Below, piece after piece: positions 1 through 5,971 of a stretch of 16,649 nt of DNA. This DNA is from Candidatus Omnitrophota bacterium. GTDB taxonomy: Bacteria > Omnitrophota > Gorgyraeia > Gygaellales > JAHJCI01. The notes below the pieces were generated by a model. The model was given only the letters and a program-made list of their open reading frames with translations, had not been told where the DNA came from and did not search any database. The stretch is from the NCBI GenBank assembly GCA_016783355.1, contig JADHWR010000024.1, forward strand, positions 1-16,649, given 5' to 3'. The first letter of the stretch is position 1, and each line of letters begins with the position of its first letter. A program made the translations under genes and the position numbers.

Positions 1-465
1 GGATTAATGCAGGATAAAAATGTGAGCTGGCTTCCTTCTTATGGAGGAGAGATGAGAGGAGGAACCTGCCATTGTATGGTGATTATTTCTGATCAGCCAA
101 TTGCCTCTCCCTATGTGGAATTTTGTGATGATGCGATTTTGATGAATGTCCCATCTGTAAAGAAGTTTATTCCCAGGGTTAAAGAAAAGGGTCTCCTCGT
201 TATCAACAAAGAAAATTTAGATGAATTAACGCTTCCCTTGGGTTTAAGAATAATTAATCGTGATTTTACCAAGGAGGCACTGCAATTAGGAAACAAGCAA
301 GTCGCCAATATTATTGCTTTAGGTGCCTATATCAGCAGATTAGATTTCTTCAGTAAATCTATTTTAGAGGAGGCCTTAGAGGAAATATTCAGTGCAAAAG
401 GAACTGAGGTGCTTCAGTTAAATAAGATAGCTTTACAAAGAGGAATAGAATTAGGAAATAAGTAG
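1..465 (+). CDS. 2-oxoacid:ferredoxin oxidoreductase gamma subunit, 5'-truncated by window edge
   Basis: Probable gamma subunit of a 2-oxoglutarate or other 2-oxoacid:ferredoxin oxidoreductase (KorC/VorC/PorG family). With its alpha and beta partners this cytoplasmic enzyme oxidises a 2-oxoacid to an acyl-CoA and reduces ferredoxin. The visible part carries the family block SWLPSYGGEMRGGTCHC, followed by VIISDQPIASP and a Rossmann-like pattern (ILMNVPSVKKF, GLLVINKE). The frame is already open at base 1 and reads Gly-Leu before the first ATG at 7, so the glycine-rich N-terminus (GxGGQG in the family) lies upstream and ATG 7 is not the true start. Its stop shares one base with the GTG start of gltX, so the two are probably co-transcribed. 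The exact 2-oxoacid cannot be told from this subunit. Confidence 0.85.
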   Translation, partial: GLMQDKNVSWLPSYGGEMRGGTCHCMVIISDQPIASPYVEFCDDAILMNVPSVKKFIPRVKEKGLLVINKENLDELTLPLGLRIINRDFTKEALQLGNKQVANIIALGAYISRLDFFSKSILEEALEEIFSAKGTEVLQLNKIALQRGIELGNK

Positions 466-1841
466 TGGTAAGGGTTCGTTTTGCTCCCAGTCCGACAGGA
501 AGGTTACATATTGGCAGCGCAAGAACAGCGCTCTTTAATTGGCTTTATGCCCGGGCAAAAAAAGGCTCTTTTATCTTAAGGATTGAAGATACAGATAGAG
601 AGCGTTCAAAAAAAGAATATCTTGATCAAATCTTGGAAAGCCTCAAGTGGCTGGGGTTTGACTGGGATGAGCTTTATTTTCAGAGTAAGCGCCTCGATAT
701 CTATAAAGAATATGCACAAAAATTACTAAATGAGGGCAAGGCATATTTAGAGAAACCAGAAATCCTTCGATTCACTCAGGACACTTCGCCGAAGGACACT
801 GAGCAAAGTCGAAGTGCCAGAGTACAGAAACCAGAGGATAAAGATAAGAGAAGAGAAGCAATAATATTCAAGGTTCAACCTCAGAAGGTTAAAATAAAGG
901 ACTTAATTCACGGTGAGATTGAATTTGATACCAGTGTAATTAAAGACCAGGTTCTCATTAAATCTGACGGCACAGCTACCTATAATTTTGCTTGTGTAGT
1001 TGATGACGGCCTTTTAGGAATTACGCATGTCATTAGAGGTGATGACCATATTTCGAATACGCCCAAGCAAATACTTTTGTACTCTGCATTAGGATTTAAT
1101 ACGCCGCAGTTTGCCCATATCCCTTTAATATTAGGAAAAGATGGTAGCCGGCTTTCAAAAAGGACAGGTGCGACAGCAATAAGCGAATATAAAGCTCTAG
1201 GGTACTTATCTCCTGCTTTAGTAAATTATCTCTTACTTTTAGGCTGGTCGCCTGGCCAGAATCGTGAAATTATCAGTATAACCGAAGCGATAAAGGCTTT
1301 TGAAATTGAAGATGTCAATAAGACTGCCGCAATTTTTGATTTAGACAAACTTAATTGGATAAATAATCATTACATAAAAGAAAGCCCGACAGAGGAACTG
1401 CTCGATTTACTTTGGCCTTTATTACAGAAAAGGTATCCCCAGACTGAAAGAAGCGCAGTTTCTTCTGTGTTGAAATTATATCAAGGCCGCATAAATAATC
1501 TCTTGGATTTTCTTGATTGGGCAGATTTTTTCTTTTTGGATGAGATTGAGATTAACGAAGAGGCAAAAGCAAAATTCTTAGAGCATGATTTATCAAAAGA
1601 ATTCAGTTTGTTTATAGAAGGGCTGGATAAATTAGAGGTGTTTAATGTTGAGAATATTGAGAGGGTATTTCGGGATTTAGTAAAAGAACTAAACATAACT
1701 TCACGCAAGTTGATTCACCCAATAAGGGTTGCCTTAACAGGTAAAACTATTGGCCCGGGGTTATTTGATGTAATTCATCTTTTGGGAAAAGAGAGGGTTA
1801 AAAAGCGATTAAAAAAGTGGGTAAGGGAGGAAAATAAATGA
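465..1841 (+). CDS. gltX: Glutamyl-tRNA synthetase with an in-frame repeat insertion
   Basis: Class Ic aminoacyl-tRNA synthetase of 458 aa that ligates glutamate to tRNA-Glu and, in non-discriminating forms, also to tRNA-Gln. The HIGH-type signature is HIGS (residues 15-18), inside APSPTGRLHIGSARTALFNW. The KMSKS-type signature is SRLSKR (228-233). The catalytic-domain blocks RIEDTDRERS and RGDDHISNTPKQ are also present, and the C-terminal anticodon-binding region ends in RVALTGKTIGPGLFDVI. The start is GTG, overlapping the previous stop by one base. Residues about 100-124 (ILRFTQDTSPKDTEQ...) come from a palindromic element inserted in frame. Without them the sequence reads GKAYLEKPEDKDKRREAIIFK, a compact connection lacking the Cys-x-Cys zinc site of E. 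coli GluRS. All catalytic motifs are intact, so the gene is probably functional. Confidence 0.95.
   Translation: MVRVRFAPSPTGRLHIGSARTALFNWLYARAKKGSFILRIEDTDRERSKKEYLDQILESLKWLGFDWDELYFQSKRLDIYKEYAQKLLNEGKAYLEKPEILRFTQDTSPKDTEQSRSARVQKPEDKDKRREAIIFKVQPQKVKIKDLIHGEIEFDTSVIKDQVLIKSDGTATYNFACVVDDGLLGITHVIRGDDHISNTPKQILLYSALGFNTPQFAHIPLILGKDGSRLSKRTGATAISEYKALGYLSPALVNYLLLLGWSPGQNREIISITEAIKAFEIEDVNKTAAIFDLDKLNWINNHYIKESPTEELLDLLWPLLQKRYPQTERSAVSSVLKLYQGRINNLLDFLDWADFFFLDEIEINEEAKAKFLEHDLSKEFSLFIEGLDKLEVFNVENIERVFRDLVKELNITSRKLIHPIRVALTGKTIGPGLFDVIHLLGKERVKKRLKKWVREENK
751..835 (+). repeat. Palindromic mini-element inserted in gltX, flanked by 10-bp direct repeats
   Basis: The 10-mer AGAAACCAGA occurs at 751-760 and again at 826-835, as target-site duplications would, and bounds a 65-bp insert (761-825). 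The insert is an imperfect palindrome. Arms CTTCGA...CTCAG (765-779) face CTGAG...TCGAAG (799-814), and a perfect inner palindrome CTTCGCCGAAG lies at 784-794. Insert plus one copy of the duplication is 75 bp, exactly 25 codons, and the reading frame through it is open. This resembles the coding-sequence palindromic elements known from Rickettsia and from several uncultured lineages. It encodes no transposase, so movement would have to be in trans. Confidence 0.75.
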
Positions 1842-2026
1842 GAGCCTCAATTCTCTTAGTACTACTATTAGTATTATTCTTATCTGGTTGCGAGACGACT
1901 AAAGGTGCAGTAATGGGTGGAGGCGCAGTTGTTATTTCGACAGGCCAGGGTATTGCTAAAGATAGTACGAATTTCTGGCAGGCAGCTCTTCGACTTGATG
2001 ACTGGATGCGCGAAAACCTCTGGTAG
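1838..2026 (+). CDS. Small lipoprotein, function unknown
   Basis: A 62-aa protein beginning with a hydrophobic signal (residues 5-17, ILLVLLLVLFLSG) that ends in a lipobox LSGC, with Cys18 as the predicted lipidation site. The mature part is about 45 residues: a Gly-rich stretch (GAVMGGGAVV) and a polar C-terminus with Trp residues (NFWQAALRLDDWMRENLW). By architecture it resembles entericidin-like or other small envelope lipoproteins, but I do not recognise a family. The ATG overlaps the gltX stop in an ATGA, with GGGAGG about 6 bases upstream, so it is translated from the gltX message. Residue after the lipid Cys is Glu, which gives no clear inner-membrane retention signal. Confidence 0.75.
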   Translation: MRASILLVLLLVLFLSGCETTKGAVMGGGAVVISTGQGIAKDSTNFWQAALRLDDWMRENLW

Positions 2027-2030
2027 GATT

Positions 2031-2102
2031 TGCCCTGTCGTCTAATTGGTAGGACCCGAGATTCTGGATCTCGTTATCCTGGTTCGAGTCCAGGCGGGGC
2101 AG
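2031..2102 (+). tRNA. tRNA-Gln (anticodon CTG)
   Basis: Full cloverleaf of 72 nt. The acceptor TGCCCTG pairs with CGGGGCA (2095-2101, one G-T pair), with discriminator G2102. The anticodon stem is CGAGA/TCTCG around loop TTCTGGA, giving anticodon CTG, which reads CAG. The T-arm is CCTGG-TTCGAGT-CCAGG. CCA is not encoded, so it must be added after transcription. It starts four bases after the lipoprotein gene and is probably on the same transcript as gltX. Confidence 0.95.
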
Positions 2103-2130
2103 TTTGATTTTGCCAAAGGCAAAATCAAAC
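2102..2130. terminator. Perfect 13-bp hairpin directly after tRNA-Gln
   Basis: GTTTGATTTTGCC (2102-2114), loop AAA, then GGCAAAATCAAAC (2118-2130) form an uninterrupted stem. It begins at the tRNA discriminator base. No T-run follows, so it may be a processing or stability structure or a repeat rather than a classical intrinsic terminator. Confidence 0.5.
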
Positions 2131-2205
2131 AGAGCAATCGAGCAATAGAAAATAGAACAATAGAGAAAAATAAAGGCTCAATTGCGGTCTAATGTTCTAT
2201 TGTTC
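2130..2205. repeat. 76-bp direct repeat, copy 1
   Basis: Bases 2130-2205 are identical to 2246-2321, offset by 116 bases. The unit is A+T-rich and contains GAACAATAG (2155-2163) facing its inverse CTATTGTTC (2197-2205), so each copy can fold on itself. No ORF or promoter stands out. The 40 bases between copies hold TCGGCCTT (2208-2215) facing AAGGCCGA (2232-2239), another stem. Confidence 0.85.
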
Positions 2206-2245
2206 AATCGGCCTTGACGGAATACGAACCAAAGGCCGAAAATGG

Positions 2246-2321
2246 CAGAGCAATCGAGCAATAGAAAATAGAACAATAGAGAAAAATAAAGGCTCAATTG
2301 CGGTCTAATGTTCTATTGTTC
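2246..2321. repeat. 76-bp direct repeat, copy 2
   Basis: Second exact copy of the 76-bp unit. It ends 20 bases before the start codon of the four-helix-bundle gene and runs into a short tandem of TTCTATTG (2311-2326), which extends the internal inverted repeat to 11 bp in this copy. With copy 1 it fills most of the 2103-2341 gap, in which I see no gene. Confidence 0.85.
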
Positions 2322-2341
2322 TATTGTTCAAAAGGTAACAA

Positions 2342-2686
2342 ATGGCATTCTTATTCGAAAATCTTAAGGTATATAAAAAAGCAATCGCTTTTGCTGATGA
2401 AATTAGTGATTTGACAGAAATGTTCCCAAAAGGCAATTATTATCTTGTCGATCAATTGAATCGGGCGGCTTTATCAATCTCAACGAATATTGCAGAAGGC
2501 AATGGTAGATACAGCAAGGCTGATAGGAAGAATTTCTTTAGAATATCCCGTGGTTCCGCATTCGAATGTGTACCGATTCTGGAATTATGCAAAAGAAGAA
2601 ACTTGATTAAAGAAGAACGAGTTAGAGTTTTAAAAGATAATTTGGACGAGATTTGTAAAATGCTATCGGGTTTAATCAATTATTGA
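2342..2686 (+). CDS. Four-helix-bundle protein of the S23/IVP family
   Basis: A 114-aa protein of the four-helix-bundle family first seen in 23S rRNA intervening sequences (also called S23 or IVP; TIGR02436-like). Diagnostic stretches are FENLKVYKKAIAFADEI near the N-terminus, LVDQLNRAALSISTNIAEGNGR in the middle, and FFRISRGSAFECVPILELCKR, followed by a last helix. The molecular role is unclear. Homologues form pentameric bundles, and the related Avd protein serves diversity-generating retroelements, but no reverse transcriptase or template repeat is seen here. The ATG at 2342 has AAAGG about 6 bases upstream. The gene is not inside rRNA; it sits between tRNA-Gln and toxin remnants, just downstream of the 76-bp repeats, which suggests mobile or accessory DNA. 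Confidence 0.88.
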   Translation: MAFLFENLKVYKKAIAFADEISDLTEMFPKGNYYLVDQLNRAALSISTNIAEGNGRYSKADRKNFFRISRGSAFECVPILELCKRRNLIKEERVRVLKDNLDEICKMLSGLINY

Positions 2687-2688
2687 TT

Positions 2689-2835
2689 ATGGCAAAAGAA
2701 GAAATAATAAGATTGTTGTTTAGCTTACTTGGTGGAGGCATAGCTGGCGCTATCCTTAATTGGATACGCTTAAATACGGCAGAGCTAAGAGAAAGAAAAA
2801 TTAACCTTTTAGATTTGCAACTTGAAAGACTATAA
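2689..2835 (+). CDS. Short membrane-protein fragment (48 aa), probable truncation product
   Basis: The ATG at 2689 lies three bases after the previous stop. The product has one likely membrane segment (LLFSLLGGGIAGAILNWI, residues about 9-26) followed by a charged helix (ELRERKINLLDLQLERL) and then TAA. The pattern of N-terminal anchor, then a basic helix ending LQLERL, resembles the start of longer uncharacterised membrane proteins whose next residues are YGPL. Here CTA TAA GGA stands where CTA TAY GGA would encode LYG. The stop overlaps the beginning of the zeta-toxin-like fragment. I take it as the 5' stump of a membrane-protein gene joined by deletion to another gene's 3' half. It might be expressed, but no function is assigned. 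Confidence 0.45.
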   Translation: MAKEEIIRLLFSLLGGGIAGAILNWIRLNTAELRERKINLLDLQLERL

Positions 2836-3193
2836 GGAACTAAAGGCTAAAGGTTATAAACTCCACCTATTCTTTTTATGGATTCCTGATTCGCAGCTAG
2901 CAATTGCACGCATTAAAGATAGAGTAGCCGAGGGTGGTCATCATGTTTCAACAGAAGACGTAAAACGCAGATTTAGTAGAAGTATCAACAATTTTTTTAA
3001 ACTATATATGCCATTATTGGATAAATGGATGTTGTTCAATAACTCAGGTATTAAGCCGTCACTAATTGCCAAAAAAAATAATGGCGGCATAGAGGTTACT
3101 GAAAAAGAATTATTTGAGAAAATATTACATAAAGCAGGAGTGAATATATGGCAAAGCGAAAAACATTACAGGATAAGGCATTGCTTGCTTTAA
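2822..3193 (+). pseudogene. C-terminal half of a zeta-toxin-like P-loop kinase (5' end lost)
   Basis: The 123-codon frame matches the second half of the zeta-toxin/AAA-kinase family usually annotated 'zeta toxin family protein'. Features are ELKAKGYKLHLFFLWIP, IARIKDRVAEGGHHV, VKRRFSRSINNFFKLYMPLLDKW and FNNSGIKPSLIAKK. Full-length relatives start with a Walker A P-loop (AGPNGAGKTT) and are roughly 190-200 aa. No P-loop is found upstream, and the only in-frame start is a TTG inside the family-conserved region. The phosphotransfer site is therefore gone and the product should be inactive. It overlaps the following small gene by 46 bases, as an intact toxin and its partner gene would. Confidence 0.75.
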
Positions 3194-3318
3194 AGCAGGC
3201 TGTAAAAGGAGTTGTTGAGAGTCATAGAAAGTCTGGGCGTCCGCTTGCAGTATGGGAAAATGGGAAAGTGACACGCATGTCAGTCAAAGGTAAATTCTCC
3301 CACACAGCATCCATTTAG
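3148..3318 (+). CDS. Small partner gene of the zeta-like kinase (56 aa), possible antitoxin
   Basis: The ATG at 3148 lies inside the kinase fragment in another frame. The product begins MAKRKTLQDKALLALKQAV, continues KGVVESHRKSGRPLAVWENGKVTR, and ends at TAG 3316. Small proteins with the pattern [basic N-term]-LKxAVxxVVxxHRxxGxPLxVWxxGKV are commonly encoded beside this class of zeta-like kinase and are presumed to be partners or antitoxins; that assignment is from memory of genomic context. GGAG lies about 7 bases upstream, a reasonable ribosome site. It appears full length although its partner is truncated. The last nine residues (GKFSHTASI) may not be original. Confidence 0.55.
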   Translation: MAKRKTLQDKALLALKQAVKGVVESHRKSGRPLAVWENGKVTRMSVKGKFSHTASI

Positions 3319-3345
3319 GCGCTTTGCTTCTAACGGGATAAATTT

Positions 3346-3431
3346 GCGCGGGTGGTGGAATGGCAGACACGATAGCTTGAGGGGCTATTGGGCGTGAGCC
3401 CGTGGGGGTTCAACTCCCCCCTCGCGCACCA
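3346..3431 (+). tRNA. tRNA-Leu (anticodon GAG)
   Basis: Class II tRNA with a long variable arm. The acceptor GCGCGGG (3346-3352) pairs with CTCGCGC (3421-3427) with one G-T pair. Discriminator A3428 is followed by an encoded CCA (3429-3431). The anticodon stem ATAGC/GCTAT encloses loop TTGAGGG, giving anticodon GAG, which reads CUC/CUU. The variable arm is GGGCGTGAGCCC. Unlike the other two tRNAs here, CCA is encoded. Confidence 0.95.
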
Positions 3432-3440
3432 AAAATAGCG

Positions 3441-3475
3441 GGAAAAGGGGTCAGAGTCATTCTGACCCCTTTTCC
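3441..3475. terminator. Perfect 15-bp hairpin between tRNA-Leu and the convergent response regulator
   Basis: GGAAAAGGGGTCAGA (3441-3455), loop GTCAT, then TCTGACCCCTTTTCC (3461-3475). The stem is perfect, and A- and T-rich flanks inside it allow a terminator fold on both strands, which suits two convergent transcripts. The response regulator's stop codon (3457-3459) lies in the loop, so its last residues are encoded by the right arm. GGGGTCAGA palindromes of this kind are also seen as dispersed repeats in other bacteria. Confidence 0.7.
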
Positions 3476-4404
3476 TCTATGTTGCGTTTATCCTTTACGT
3501 AATTGCTTCCGGCGAGGCTTTTTGCATACTGCTTCAGTTCTGCGCCAATTTGCGAGATTTCTGCAACGTGGGAGATCTGGCGGGGTTCATTGGTAACGAC
3601 AGCCACAGAGATAGAAAGAAGGGGGACTTTTTCTTCATGGTTTTTACGGTTTTTGGCGATGATATAGCCACGGGTTCTATCATCTTCATGGTAAAAATTT
3701 GGACTTGCTGCATCAAACTGAGAGATAACTTTTTGGGCTATTTTATCAATTTTATCCGGCGTGCTGATTAAAACAAAGTCATCTCCGCCAATATGACCGA
3801 TAAAATCATCACGATTACCGCAGTTCTTTACTGCTTTTATTAATATCCGTGCTGTTAAACGGATAACCTCATCTCCTTGTTCAAATCCATAGAGATCATT
3901 AAAGGACTTAAATTTATCTAAGTCTAAATAAGCAACAGCAAATTTGCCTGCTGCCTCAAGACGGTTATTTAATTCATTTAATATTGAGATATTTCCAGGT
4001 AATTTTGTTAATGGGTTTGCTTCAAGGTCTCTTTGTGTGCGCCGCAGCGCCATACGTATACGCGCCTGTAGCTCTTGCGGGTCAAATGGCTTGACAACAT
4101 AGTCATCCGCGCCGCTGTCCATACCAGAAATCCGATCATCAATCTCCCCTTTTCCCGTAACCATAATAATCGGCAGGTGCTGCAAGAGAAGGTCGCGCTT
4201 TATGCACTTAATTACCCCTGGACCATCAAGCTTGGGAATCTTATAATCAAGCAGCACCAAATCTACGGGGTGGTTTGAGATTATCTTGAGGGCTTCTTCG
4301 CCGTCACCAGCCTCTAACGTAGTATAGCCTGCTTGCTCACAGATGATTTTTAAGATATCGCGGATATCCGGTTCATCATCGACAATTAAGATTCGGTTAG
4401 TCAT
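3457..4404 (-). CDS. Response regulator with REC and GGDEF (diguanylate cyclase) domains
   Basis: A 315-aa cytoplasmic output protein. The receiver domain (about 1-122) has the acidic pair D9/D10, phospho-acceptor D53 (LVLLDYKIP), T83 (IIMVTGKGE) and K105 (YVVKPF). The GGDEF domain (about 128-300) contains YLDLDKFKSFNDLYGFEQGDE and the active-site signature GGDDF (206-210), so synthesis of c-di-GMP from GTP is plausible. The inhibitory-site RxxD expected just before the signature reads NRDD, so product inhibition may be lost or altered. No strong ribosome site precedes the ATG, only A-rich DNA. It is the last gene of the FIST-kinase-regulator operon, 79 bases after the kinase, and is the obvious partner of that kinase. 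The C-terminal residues EEKGSE are encoded within a hairpin repeat. Confidence 0.92.
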   Translation of the reverse strand: MTNRILIVDDEPDIRDILKIICEQAGYTTLEAGDGEEALKIISNHPVDLVLLDYKIPKLDGPGVIKCIKRDLLLQHLPIIMVTGKGEIDDRISGMDSGADDYVVKPFDPQELQARIRMALRRTQRDLEANPLTKLPGNISILNELNNRLEAAGKFAVAYLDLDKFKSFNDLYGFEQGDEVIRLTARILIKAVKNCGNRDDFIGHIGGDDFVLISTPDKIDKIAQKVISQFDAASPNFYHEDDRTRGYIIAKNRKNHEEKVPLLSISVAVVTNEPRQISHVAEISQIGAELKQYAKSLAGSNYVKDKRNIEEKGSE

Positions 4405-4484
4405 TTTTTTCTAATGGGCCTGACGGGGTAGACCCCGTTTGAAATCCCCCCGCCTAACGGCAGAGGCAGACACCTTCGGTGTCT
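4405..4484 (-). repeat. Hairpin-rich spacer between kinase and response regulator
   Basis: Three structures fill this spacer. AGACACC-TTC-GGTGTCT (4468-4484) starts at the kinase stop codon. A degenerate palindrome around GCCTAACGGCAGAGGC lies at 4452-4467. A palindrome ACGGGGT-AG-ACCCCGT (4423-4438) is followed by T-rich DNA. The string AACGGGGTA recurs inside the kinase 3' end (4492-4500). It may stabilise the upstream message or attenuate expression of the regulator; no promoter is evident. Confidence 0.55.
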
Positions 4485-5971
4485 TATTTCGAACGGGGTA
4501 GAGTAAAGCTAAAAGTTGAGCCGTGGTTTAATTCGCTCTCTACCCAGATTTTTCCCCGGTGCGCCTCAATGATATTTTTTACTAGGCTTAAACCGAGACC
4601 CGTTCCTTTTACCTCTTCATTTATAGGGTTATCCACCCGGTAGAATTCATTGAATATCTTTTCTTGCACCTCTTTGGGCATACCAAGACCTGTATCAGAA
4701 ATATCTATTTGTACAAAATTTTGATTTGGTTTTACCCTGACCTCAATGCGGCCTTCATCCGGGGTAAACTTAATTGCATTACCAATAAGGTTGATAAAGA
4801 CCCGCTTAATTTGTTGTTTATCAACAAAGACAACAGACTCCTCTTTTATATTAATTGCAAATTTAATCTCCTTCTTTTTCATCTGGACAGATAAAAGCTC
4901 AGCAATACTATCGATAATTAAGCGTATATCCTGAGATTCCCGTTTCATAATTGCCCTGCCTGATTCGATACGTGCAATATCCAGAAGGTCATTAACTAAA
5001 TGAACTAGTTCATCTGCATGTTGATTAACCTTGTCCAATCTTTCTCTAATCTTTTGTGGAATTTCGCCTAAGACACCGCTGAGAAGGATTGAGGCATAGC
5101 CTTTAATAGAGGTAAGAGGTGTCCTTAACTCATGAGATACTGCGGAGACAAAGTCAGTCTTTCTTTCGCTGATCTGTTTTATCTCTTCAAGTGCGTTGGA
5201 TAACTGGCGTGTTCGGTAGTTAACCTTCGTTTCTAAATCTTGTTGGGCGTGCCACGTTACTTCAAAGAGCCGGGCATTATCCAGCGCCTGGGCAATTTGA
5301 TTCGTAAGAATATCGATAGACTCTTTATCCCCCTCGCTGATCGGATTATCTGTTGATGTGGTTCCGACAAAAAGAAATCCACCAGTTCCCTGTTTAGGCA
5401 GTATCGGAGAGATAATAAACGAATCAACACAAAATACGCCTTTTAGCTCAGAAGGAACCAAGGAGGTTTCTTTATCGAATGAAGAAGTTGTTTTATGTCT
5501 GTGTAAAAGCGCAAAGAAAGCATTTTTGTTTTTTTCTAGATAATCAAGAATCAAAGCCGCCTCTTTTGTATTGTAACCGACGTTAAGTTCTAATTGCGGC
5601 GCTTTTTCTTCGTTCCACAAGAATGCCAATGCCTTCTCCAGCCCGAGGCGAGAGAGATTATCCGGGTTTATGCGATTAAAGATTTGAGTTTCATCCAGGG
5701 TAGAAGCGATACTTTGCGAGAGAGAATGCAAAGTATATAAAGATGAGATTTTTTTATCCAGCTCATCCTGCGTGCGGTTTAACTCCATGTCTGTTCTAAT
5801 GACAAGCTTTGCCTGTTCATCGAGGGCATTAAGATTTTCGCCAAGTTGATTTATTTCATTTTGAAGTTGCCTTATAGCTTGCATTTTGAAAAATAATACA
5901 ATAGACAAAATGATAATCGTGACAAATCCGGCTATTCCCAATGAATAAAAGATAATCTCAGCATTAATCAT
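4484..5971 (-). CDS. Membrane-anchored sensor histidine kinase (TM, coiled coil, GAF-like, HisKA, HATPase)
   Basis: A 495-aa sensor kinase. A single N-terminal membrane segment (residues about 7-29) has almost no periplasmic part, so sensing is probably cytoplasmic or through a partner. A coiled coil (about 30-80) follows, then a GAF-like domain (about 80-235, ending IAQALDNARLFE) and another helix (about 240-270). The HisKA domain has the phosphoryl-acceptor H280 in SHELRTPL. The HATPase has an N-box (NLIGNAIKF, N398), G1 box DTGLGM (426-431), F-box (IFNEFYR) and G2 box GTGLGLSLV (456-464). All catalytic motifs are intact. Its ATG overlaps the FIST gene stop by four bases, implying translational coupling and a sensory partnership. 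The REC-GGDEF gene follows downstream. Confidence 0.95.
   Translation of the reverse strand: MINAEIIFYSLGIAGFVTIIILSIVLFFKMQAIRQLQNEINQLGENLNALDEQAKLVIRTDMELNRTQDELDKKISSLYTLHSLSQSIASTLDETQIFNRINPDNLSRLGLEKALAFLWNEEKAPQLELNVGYNTKEAALILDYLEKNKNAFFALLHRHKTTSSFDKETSLVPSELKGVFCVDSFIISPILPKQGTGGFLFVGTTSTDNPISEGDKESIDILTNQIAQALDNARLFEVTWHAQQDLETKVNYRTRQLSNALEEIKQISERKTDFVSAVSHELRTPLTSIKGYASILLSGVLGEIPQKIRERLDKVNQHADELVHLVNDLLDIARIESGRAIMKRESQDIRLIIDSIAELLSVQMKKKEIKFAINIKEESVVFVDKQQIKRVFINLIGNAIKFTPDEGRIEVRVKPNQNFVQIDISDTGLGMPKEVQEKIFNEFYRVDNPINEEVKGTGLGLSLVKNIIEAHRGKIWVESELNHGSTFSFTLPRSK

Noticed and set aside
2130..2321. Two identical units with a 40-bp spacer, resembling a CRISPR array
   Set aside because: The repeat is 76 bp, far longer than CRISPR repeats, there are only two copies, and no cas gene is nearby.
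2342..2686. Avd accessory protein of a diversity-generating retroelement
   Set aside because: The fold family is the same, but there is no reverse transcriptase, template repeat or variable repeat in the window.
3319..3345. Promoter for tRNA-Leu
   Set aside because: GATAAA at 3337 is too close to the tRNA start and no matching -35 box is at the right distance.
3402..3596. 64-codon plus-strand frame across the end of tRNA-Leu
   Set aside because: It starts within the tRNA and runs through the terminator hairpin and antisense to the response regulator.
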